Of a stretch of DNA of 22,688 bases, positions 1-5,700 are shown piece after piece. This stretch comes from JBEVEP01 sp040512755 (GTDB taxonomy: Bacteria > Pseudomonadota > Alphaproteobacteria > Rhizobiales > Rhizobiaceae): NCBI GenBank assembly GCA_040512755.1, contig JBEVEP010000102.1, positions 1 to 22,688 on the forward strand. The letters are read 5' to 3'. The number at the start of each line of letters is the position of its first letter. Within the stretch, counting starts at the first letter, position 1. Made by a program: the position numbers and the translations under genes. Under the pieces are notes generated by a model. The model saw only the letters and a list, made by a program, of their open reading frames with translations. It did not search any database and had not been told where the DNA came from.

Positions 1-423
1 CAGCTCGGCGTCGTCGACCAGGTCGACCTTGTTCAAAAACACCACCAGCGCCGGAACGCCGACCTGGCGGGCCAGAAGGATGTGCTCGCGGGTCTGCGGC
101 ATCGGGCCGTCGGCAGCCGACACGACCAGGATCGCGCCGTCCATCTGCGCAGCACCCGTGATCATGTTCTTCACATAGTCGGCGTGGCCGGGGCAGTCGA
201 CATGCGCGTAGTGACGGTTCTCCGTCTCGTACTCGACATGCGCCGTCGAAATGGTGATGCCGCGTGCCTTCTCTTCAGGCGCCGCGTCAATCTGGTCGTA
301 GGGCTTGTACTCGCCGAAATATTTGGTGATCGCCGCCGTCAGGCTGGTCTTGCCGTGGTCGACGTGCCCGATCGTGCCAATGTTCACATGTGGCTTCGTA
401 CGCTCGAATTTACCTTTTGCCAT
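1..423 (-). CDS. tuf: Elongation factor Tu, N-terminal part (cut by window edge)
   Basis: EF-Tu carries aminoacyl-tRNA to the ribosomal A site as a GTP complex in the cytoplasm. The 141 visible residues are the start of the GTPase domain. The G motifs are all present: P-loop GHVDHGKT at residues 19-26, RGITI at 54-58 (switch I), DCPGH at 76-80 and NKVD at 131-134. The ATG has a GGAG ribosome binding site 7 nt upstream. The gene lies 63 nt after fusA on the same strand, the usual end of the str operon, so it should share its transcript. About two thirds of the protein (domains 2 and 3 and the end of domain 1) lie outside the window. Bacteria of this group often carry a second tuf copy; that cannot be judged here. 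Confidence 0.97.
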   Translation of the reverse strand, partial: MAKGKFERTKPHVNIGTIGHVDHGKTSLTAAITKYFGEYKPYDQIDAAPEEKARGITISTAHVEYETENRHYAHVDCPGHADYVKNMITGAAQMDGAILVVSAADGPMPQTREHILLARQVGVPALVVFLNKVDLVDDAEL

Positions 424-486
424 GTGAGGTCTCCATTCCTGCTGCCATTCGGCGTTAAATTAGGTTACTAGCGCAATCCCTTGGAA

Positions 487-2577
487 TTACGCGTATTTCT
501 TCTGAACTTCCTGAGCGACCGCGGTCGGAACCGGCTCATAGTGGTCGAACTGCATCGTGTACTGGGCGCGGCCCTGCGACATCGAACGCAGATTGTCGAC
601 GTACTTGAACATGTTGGCCAGCGGCACCATCGCATTGACGACAGTTGCCACACCACGCGCCTCGGTACCCTGAATCTGGCCACGACGGGAGTTCAGGTCG
701 CCGATCACATCGCCGACATAGTCTTCCGGAGTCACCACCTCGACCTTCATGATCGGTTCGAGCAACTGCACGCCGAGTTTGGCGGCAGCCTCACGGAAAC
801 ACGCGCGACCGGCGATCTCGAAGGCAAGCACAGACGAGTCGACATCGTGATACGCACCGTCGATGAGGGTCGCCTTGACGCCGATCATCGGGAAGCCCGC
901 GAACGGGCCGGACGACAGCACGCTCTCGATGCCCTTCTCAACGCCCGGAACATATTCCTTCGGAACCGATCCACCAACGACCTTCGACTCGAAGACAAAC
1001 TCCTCGCCTTCCGGATTCGGCTCGAACTGGATTTTCACGCGAGCGAACTGACCGGAACCGCCCGACTGCTTCTTGTGCGTGTAATCTTCAGTATGCTGGC
1101 GGGTGATCGTCTCACGATAGGCCACCTGCGGAGCACCCACATTCGCCTCAACCTTGAATTCGCGGCGCATGCGGTCGACGATGATGTCGAGATGAAGCTC
1201 GCCCATGCCAGCGATGATCGTTTGGCCAGATTCCTCATCGGACTTCACGCGGAATGACGGGTCTTCGGCAGCAAGACGGTTGAGCGCGAGGCCCATCTTC
1301 TCCTGGTCGCCCTTGGTCTTCGGCTCGATCGCGATCTGGATAACCGGCTCAGGGAACTCCATTCGCTCGAGAATCACCGGCTTCAGCGGATCACAAAGCG
1401 TGTCGCCAGTGGTGGTCTCCTTGAGGCCAGCCAAGGCAACGATATCGCCTGCGAACGCCTCTTCAATATCAGCGCGCGAATTCGCATGCATCTGCAGCAT
1501 GCGGCCGATGCGCTCACGCTTGCCCTTCACGGTGTTTTCGAGCGACACGCCCTTGGTCACCTTGCCGGAATAGATGCGGCAGAACGTCAGCGAACCGACG
1601 AACGGGTCGTTCATGATCTTGAAAGCAAGCATCGACAGCGGCTCGTTGTCGTCCGCATTGCGGACGATCTCGGCCTCAGTCTTGGCATCGATGCCCTTGA
1701 TCGCAGGAACGTCGATTGGCGACGGCAGATATTCCACAACAGCATCAAGTAGAGGCTGTACGCCTTTGTTCTTAAACGCGGAACCGCAGAACATCGGGAA
1801 AAACTTCACCGCGATCGTGCCCTTCCGTATCAGCGCACGCAATTCGTCGTTCGACGGCATGTTGCCTTCGAGGTAGTTTTCGAGCGCGGTCTCGTCCATC
1901 TCGACAGCCGCTTCGATCATCTTTTCACGGTACTCTTCGGCCCTCGCCTTGAGGTCGGCCGGAATCTCAACGATATCCCACGCCGCACCCAGCGTCTCGT
2001 CACGCCATACGAGCGCGTTCATCTCAACGAGATCGACAACACCCTTGAAATCACTTTCAGCGCCGATCGGCAGCTGCATGACGACGGCCTGCGCGCCGAG
2101 GCGGGTCTTCACCATCTCCACCGAGCGGTAGAAGTCGGCGCCGATCTTGTCCATCTTGTTGCAGAAAATCATGCGCGGCACGCGGTACTTGTCAGCCTGA
2201 CGCCAGACGGTCTCCGTCTGCGGCTCAACGCCAGCGTTGGCATCGAGCAACGCAATCGCACCATCGAGCACGCGGAGCGAGCGCTCAACTTCGATCGTAA
2301 AGTCGACGTGGCCGGGCGTGTCAATGATGTTGAAGCGACGCATCTTGCCGTCACGACCCTTCCAGAAGGTCGTGGTCGCAGCCGACGTGATGGTGATGCC
2401 GCGTTCCTGCTCCTGCTCCATCCAGTCCATGGTCGCAGCGCCATCATGGACTTCGCCGATCTTATGCGACTTGCCTGTGTAGTACAGGACGCGCTCGGTC
2501 GTCGTCGTCTTCCCGGCGTCGATATGCGCCATGATGCCGAAATTGCGGTAGTCTTCGATCTTATATTCGCGGGCCAT
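487..2577 (-). CDS. fusA: Elongation factor G
   Basis: EF-G is the GTPase that drives translocation and, with ribosome recycling factor, splits post-termination ribosomes. The 696-residue length is normal for the family. Motifs seen: AHIDAGKT at residues 17-24, RGITIT at 59-64, DTPGH at 86-90 and NKMD at 140-143, followed by the domain II to V body; the C-terminal region shows the typical EPIMKVEVVTPEDYVGDV stretch of domain V. The start MAREYKIEDYRNFGIMAHID matches the usual EF-G N-terminus. It follows rpsG by 34 nt and precedes tuf by 63 nt, the classical str order. It has no frameshift or missing motif. The long antisense frames over this gene are codon-bias shadows. Confidence 0.98.
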   Translation of the reverse strand: MAREYKIEDYRNFGIMAHIDAGKTTTTERVLYYTGKSHKIGEVHDGAATMDWMEQEQERGITITSAATTTFWKGRDGKMRRFNIIDTPGHVDFTIEVERSLRVLDGAIALLDANAGVEPQTETVWRQADKYRVPRMIFCNKMDKIGADFYRSVEMVKTRLGAQAVVMQLPIGAESDFKGVVDLVEMNALVWRDETLGAAWDIVEIPADLKARAEEYREKMIEAAVEMDETALENYLEGNMPSNDELRALIRKGTIAVKFFPMFCGSAFKNKGVQPLLDAVVEYLPSPIDVPAIKGIDAKTEAEIVRNADDNEPLSMLAFKIMNDPFVGSLTFCRIYSGKVTKGVSLENTVKGKRERIGRMLQMHANSRADIEEAFAGDIVALAGLKETTTGDTLCDPLKPVILERMEFPEPVIQIAIEPKTKGDQEKMGLALNRLAAEDPSFRVKSDEESGQTIIAGMGELHLDIIVDRMRREFKVEANVGAPQVAYRETITRQHTEDYTHKKQSGGSGQFARVKIQFEPNPEGEEFVFESKVVGGSVPKEYVPGVEKGIESVLSSGPFAGFPMIGVKATLIDGAYHDVDSSVLAFEIAGRACFREAAAKLGVQLLEPIMKVEVVTPEDYVGDVIGDLNSRRGQIQGTEARGVATVVNAMVPLANMFKYVDNLRSMSQGRAQYTMQFDHYEPVPTAVAQEVQKKYA

Positions 2578-2611
2578 GGGAAATGCCTTTCGCTCTTATG
2601 CGTTCGCGCTG

Positions 2612-3082
2612 TTACCAGCGGTAGTGCGCGAACGCGCGGTTGGCTTCCGCCATCTTGTGGGTGTCTTCACGCTTCTTTACGGCCGTGCCGCGGTTGTTGG
2701 CCGCATCCATCAGCTCGCCGGAAAGGCGGTCGACCATCGTGGTTTCATTGCGGTTGCGGGCAGCCGTGATCAGCCAGCGGATCGCCAGCGCCTGCCGGCG
2801 CTCGGGGCGCACGTCGACCGGAACCTGGTAGGTCGCACCACCGACGCGGCGCGAGCGCACTTCCACATGCGGCGCAACATTGTCGAGCGCCTGATGGAAA
2901 ACCGCTACCGGCTCCTGCTTGGTCTTTGCCTGCACCTGGTCAAGCGCACCATAGACGATCGTTTCGGCGATCGACTTCTTGCCGTCATACATGACGGCGT
3001 TCATGAACTTGGTGACCACCAGATCGCCGAACTTCGGATCCGGGTTGATTTCGCGCTTTTCTGCACTGTGACGTCGGGACAT
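2612..3082 (-). CDS. rpsG: 30S ribosomal protein S7
   Basis: S7 nucleates assembly of the head of the small subunit by binding the 3' domain of 16S rRNA. At 156 residues it is full length. The N-terminus MSRRHSAEKREINPDPKFGD, the following LVVTKFMNAVMYDGKKS block and the C-terminal MAEANRAFAHYRW ending are typical of the family. It is the second gene of the str operon, 63 nt after rpsL and 34 nt before fusA. In E. coli S7 represses its own operon by binding the rpsL-rpsG spacer; here that spacer can also fold (see 3107-3139), but S7 binding is only inference. The ribosome binding site is weak (GAGA-type), which would fit coupling to rpsL translation or regulation. Confidence 0.98.
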   Translation of the reverse strand: MSRRHSAEKREINPDPKFGDLVVTKFMNAVMYDGKKSIAETIVYGALDQVQAKTKQEPVAVFHQALDNVAPHVEVRSRRVGGATYQVPVDVRPERRQALAIRWLITAARNRNETTMVDRLSGELMDAANNRGTAVKKREDTHKMAEANRAFAHYRW

Positions 3083-3106
3083 GGTTCTCGTCTCTCAACT
3101 TCGAGG

Positions 3107-3139
3107 CCCGGCGCAGAACAAAAAAGCGCCAAAGCCGGG
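3107..3139 (-). promoter_or_regulatory. Foldable rpsL-rpsG spacer with two competing hairpins
   Basis: In the 63-nt spacer (3083-3145), the RNA-sense strand has CCCGGC (3139-3134), GGCGC (3130-3126), a T-rich loop, and GCGCCGGG (3114-3107). The last block can pair either with CCCGGC (6 bp) or with GGCGC (5 bp); both stems cannot form together. In E. coli the equivalent spacer is the S7 feedback site. The pairing is seen in the sequence; its regulatory role is inferred from position only. Confidence 0.4.
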
Positions 3140-3145
3140 AAACCC

Positions 3146-3517
3146 TTACTTCGGACGCTTGGCACCGTATTTCGAACGGCGCTGCTTGCGGTTTTTAACA
3201 CCCTGCGTGTCGAGCACGCCACGGATAATATGATAGCGGACACCTGGAAGGTCCTTTACGCGGCCTCCGCGGATCATCACAACCGAGTGCTCCTGAAGAT
3301 TATGACCTTCGCCAGGAATATAGCCAATCACCTCGAAGCCATTGGTCAGGCGAATTTTCGCGACCTTGCGGAGCGCGGAGTTCGGCTTCTTCGGCGTCGT
3401 CGTATAGACGCGCGTGCAAACGCCCCGCTTCTGCGGGTTGGCCTGCATGGCCGGAACCTTATTGCGCTTCACCGGCGCTACGCGCGGCTTGCGGATCAGC
3501 TGGTTTACGGTAGGCAT
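3146..3517 (-). CDS. rpsL: 30S ribosomal protein S12
   Basis: S12 sits at the subunit interface near the decoding centre and helps control accuracy. It is 123 residues, full length. The TPKKPNSALRKVAK and GGRVKDLPGVRYH segments are intact. Lys43 and Lys88, where substitutions commonly give streptomycin resistance or dependence in other bacteria, and Pro91 are all wild type, so nothing here suggests an rpsL resistance allele. The ATG is preceded by a very good ribosome binding site, AGGAAGG, 5 nt upstream. It is the first gene of the str operon, with a predicted promoter about 250 nt upstream and a leader rich in hairpins. Confidence 0.98.
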   Translation of the reverse strand: MPTVNQLIRKPRVAPVKRNKVPAMQANPQKRGVCTRVYTTTPKKPNSALRKVAKIRLTNGFEVIGYIPGEGHNLQEHSVVMIRGGRVKDLPGVRYHIIRGVLDTQGVKNRKQRRSKYGAKRPK

Positions 3518-3757
3518 TAAACCTTCCTCTTGTCTCTCAATTTCGTGTCAAGCCCTTGCGGGGCCGTCTCGGGCTTATTTCCATACGCAAAGTCGGGCCA
3601 GGAACCGCGCTTCGCGGCCTGCCCGAACAAAAGCAGAGGAAGCGTCTAGCGCTTCTTGCATGCCGGAAATGTCTTTTCGCTCGTAAAACGAACCCTGTTT
3701 GAGGCAAACTCCAGAACGGGACGTCCCGGAAAGCAGTGCCTCACATCGGCTCAGACG
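3518..3757 (-). promoter_or_regulatory. Structured 5' leader of the str operon
   Basis: This is the predicted untranslated leader between the promoter at 3764-3792 and the rpsL ATG. On the transcript strand it holds three inverted repeats. One is a 6-bp stem (AAGAAGCG/CGCTTCCT core, 3639-3655, extendable to 3637-3657). The second is long and bulged: CGGGC-AGG-CCGCG, loop AAG, CGCGG-CCT-GCCCG (3594-3625), 13 bp in total. The third is AAGCCC/GGGCTT with a 15-nt loop (3550-3576). No convincing ORF lies here. I know of no named leader motif that this matches. Confidence 0.45.
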
Positions 3758-3763
3758 CGGCGG

Positions 3764-3792
3764 GTAATACTCGCAACACCCGAAACCGTCAA
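3764..3792 (-). promoter_or_regulatory. Predicted sigma-70-type promoter of the str operon
   Basis: On the minus strand, TTGACG (3792-3787) and TATTAC (3769-3764) are separated by exactly 17 nt, matching the housekeeping consensus at 5/6 and 4/6. Start of transcription would fall near 3757. Two further TTGAC copies lie just upstream (3802-3806 and 3811-3815). Confidence 0.6.
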
Positions 3793-3800
3793 CCCCGCCA

Positions 3801-3818
3801 AGTCAACAAAGTCAACAA
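3801..3818. repeat. Tandem 9-bp repeat AGTCAACAA
   Basis: Two perfect head-to-tail copies of AGTCAACAA (3801-3809 and 3810-3818) sit directly upstream of the str promoter -35 box. On the promoter strand each reads TTGTTGACT, so each offers an extra TTGAC. The rest of 3819-3991 shows nothing I can interpret. Confidence 0.6.
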
Positions 3819-3991
3819 ATCAGCGACTTGCCCTGCATAGCTGGTCTGCGCGAAATTTTATTGCGCCTCGCACTGGAGACGAAACAGAAAGTGACACGCT
3901 TCGGGCTGTGCGTTCCGTATCGGCCGTGGCAGAAAGCCTCACATAGCGTTGGCGCACACGACGCCAGGTCCCAGAATCGAAAGCGTCCGCG

Positions 3992-4276
3992 ATGAACGAC
4001 AATGAAATGCGCCCGGTTACGATTATCGTCGGTCGCGTGTGGAAGCGGAAAGGCGCCAAACCCCTTGGCGTCCATGTCATGCTCGTCGCCCCTGACGACG
4101 ATTCGGCAGTTCGTGCTGCCCTCGATTCCCTCGCCAAGGAAGGCTATGCCGAAGCAGAGCTTGACCAGATCGGCGAAATGGAGGGCGAGCCCGACGACGA
4201 ACCTCACCTGTCTGCCTATCAAGGCGCGTTGGAAGGCGAGGTTTCGATCATTACATTTGCCGGTGACGGGCGTTAG
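3992..4276 (+). CDS. Conserved-looking hypothetical protein, 94 aa
   Basis: I do not recognise a named family or a function. The protein is small and strongly acidic, with a basic patch near the N-terminus (GRVWKRKGAKPLG, residues 14-26), then a VHVMLVAPDDDSAVRAAL segment, an acidic EGEPDDEP run, and a hydrophobic EVSIITFAGDGR ending. There is no signal peptide, membrane segment or cysteine. The pattern of alternating hydrophobic strands and a helix (DSAVRAALDSLAKEGY) suggests a compact alpha/beta fold. Coding is supported by codon-like composition and by its place as a divergent neighbour of rpsL, not by homology that I can name. No clear ribosome binding site precedes the ATG. The overlapping frame at 4002-4496 is less protein-like. 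Confidence 0.7.
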   Translation: MNDNEMRPVTIIVGRVWKRKGAKPLGVHVMLVAPDDDSAVRAALDSLAKEGYAEAELDQIGEMEGEPDDEPHLSAYQGALEGEVSIITFAGDGR

Positions 4277-4396
4277 AGACCGGCATGTTCTGCCACGAAT
4301 TCAAGCATCTACGTTGCGATACGCTGACCTCGCGGGCGACTTTGCCTGCGGGTGGGATGTGACGGCTGTCCGCGAGCACCGGGCGTTGATCTGCGA

Positions 4397-4421
4397 AGGG
4401 TGGGCCATATACGCCCACTCT
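4397..4421 (-). terminator. Hairpin downstream of prfB, possible terminator
   Basis: AGGGTGGGC (4397-4405) pairs with GCCCACTCT (4413-4421): 9 bp with one G-T wobble and a 7-nt loop. It lies 22 nt past the prfB stop and also downstream of the 94-aa gene on the other strand, so it could serve either. Neither side has a clear T-run, so intrinsic termination would be weak. Confidence 0.4.
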
Positions 4422-4442
4422 CGAACCGATGTGTCAGCTGGC

Positions 4443-5574
4443 CTAATCGAGGTCCGCGACCGGCTGCCCTGCCCCGCCGTCGATCCGATGGGATAGGGAC
4501 GCTTCCATAAACTCATCGAGATCGCCATCAAGCACATCCGAAGGGCTCGTGCTTTCGACCCCCGTGCGCAAGTCCTTCACCAATTGATACGGCTGAAGCA
4601 CGTAGGAACGGATCTGATGCCCCCAGCCGATGTCGGTCTTGGTGGCCTCTGTTGCATTTGCCGCCGCCTCGCGCTTTTTCAGCTCTTCCTCGTAGAGGCG
4701 TGATCGCAGCATCTCCCAGGCTTTGGCCCGGTTCTTGTGCTGGGATCGTTCGGCCTGGCAGGCGACTGCGATGCCTGTTGGAATATGCGTGATCCGGACG
4801 GCGGAATCCGTCGTATTGACATGCTGTCCGCCGGCACCCGATGAGCGGTACGTGTCAATGCGCACGTCCGATTCATTGACGTCGATCTCGATCGTATCGT
4901 CAATCACCGGATAGACCCAAACGGAAGCGAAGGAGGTGTGGCGGCGCGCGTTACTGTCGTAAGGCGAAATGCGCACGAGCCGATGAACGCCCGATTCCGT
5001 CTTCAGCCAGCCATAGGCGTTGTGGCCCTTGATAAGGAGGGTGGCCGACTTGATGCCCGCTTCTTCACCGTCATGGATCTCGAGCACTTCGACCTTGAAA
5101 CGGCGGCGTTCGGCCCACCGCGTATACATGCGCAAGAGCATCGACGCCCAGTCCTGACTCTCGGTGCCGCCAGCGCCGGCGTGAACCTCAAGGTAGGTAT
5201 CATTGGCGTCTGCCTCACCTGAGAGCATTGTCTCGATCTGGCGTGCCTTAGTCTCACCCGACAGCGCGCGGATTGCGGCCTCGGCTTCGGCGACAACGCC
5301 GTCGTCGCCCTCCTCTTCGCCAAGTTCGATCAAACCGATGTTGTCGTCCAAGGCTTGCGACAGGCCCTTGACCGCCTTGATATTGTCATCAAGGCTCTGC
5401 CGTTCGCGCATCAGTTTTTGCGCCTCCTGAGGATCGTTCCACAGTGTGGAGTCCTCGGCCCGCATGTTCAGGTAGTCAAGTCGTTTTAAGGCTTGATCCC
5501 AGTCAAAGATGCCTCCTCAGCAGGCTTATCGCCTGCTTGATCTGGTCGACCAAGTTCTCCGTTTCTGCACGCAT
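4443..5574 (-). CDS. prfB: Peptide chain release factor 2 (programmed +1 frameshift)
   Basis: RF2 reads UGA and UAA stop codons and triggers release of the finished peptide. The gene is in two frames. Codons 1-23 (MRAETENLVDQIKQAISLL...HL) run from 5574 to an in-frame TGA at 5505-5503; a +1 shift at CTT-TGA-C continues with DWDQALKRLDYLN into the 353-codon main frame, giving 376 residues. GGQ, which enters the peptidyl-transferase centre, is at 248-250. The stop-codon recognition tripeptide is SPY (203-205) where E. coli has SPF. The start at 5574 is chosen because MRAE matches RF2 N-termini; an in-frame ATG at 5583 would add three residues. A good promoter lies at 5624-5652. Starting translation at the internal ATG 5465 would lose the N-terminus and is rejected. 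Confidence 0.95.
5502..5517 (-). promoter_or_regulatory. prfB: RF2 autoregulatory +1 frameshift site
   Basis: The transcript strand reads AGGAGG (5517-5512), a 3-nt spacer CAT, then CTTTGAC (5508-5502). This is the known prfB recoding signal: an internal Shine-Dalgarno-like element three bases before a slippery CUU followed by UGA C. When RF2 is scarce, slow termination at UGA lets the ribosome slip forward and make full-length RF2. The SD element here is the ideal AGGAGG. Confidence 0.95.
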
Positions 5575-5623
5575 TGCAGGCATTTCTTCCCGAATTGAAG
5601 GGCTGGATTCCAAATTGGCGCGG

Positions 5624-5652
5624 ACCATAGGCACACCGCCCCAATATGTAAA
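5624..5652 (-). promoter_or_regulatory. Predicted promoter of prfB
   Basis: TTTACA (5652-5647) and TATGGT (5629-5624) are 17 nt apart on the minus strand, matching consensus at 5/6 and 4/6. Transcription would start near 5617, leaving a leader of about 43 nt before the ATG at 5574. Confidence 0.5.
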
Positions 5653-5657
5653 GTGAA

Positions 5658-5700
5658 CGAACCGGCGTCGTCAGACGGTCCGCGACCGCGTCCCGGTTCG
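5658..5700 (-). terminator. Inverted repeat directly after mrcA stop
   Basis: CGAACCGG (5700-5693 on the transcript strand) and CCGGTTCG (5665-5658) form a perfect 8-bp stem starting one base after the mrcA stop codon. The 27-nt loop holds an inner CGGTC-GCG-GACCG hairpin. The distal arm is followed by a partly T-rich TTCACTTT, so weak termination is plausible. That T-rich stretch overlaps the prfB -35 box. Confidence 0.45.

Noticed and set aside
481..1257. 258-aa frame antisense to fusA
   Set aside because: It lies wholly over a verified EF-G gene, has no recognisable domain and is explained by GC-rich codon bias.
3164..3517. Possible streptomycin-resistance allele in rpsL
   Set aside because: Lys43, Lys88 and Pro91 are wild type.
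2576..3520. 314-aa frame antisense to rpsG and rpsL
   Set aside because: It spans two certain ribosomal protein genes and their spacer; the protein is arginine-rich and low in structure, as expected of a shadow frame.
4002..4496. 164-aa frame overlapping the 94-aa gene
   Set aside because: Serine- and arginine-rich with no fold-like pattern; the other frame is more protein-like, and this one runs into prfB antisense.
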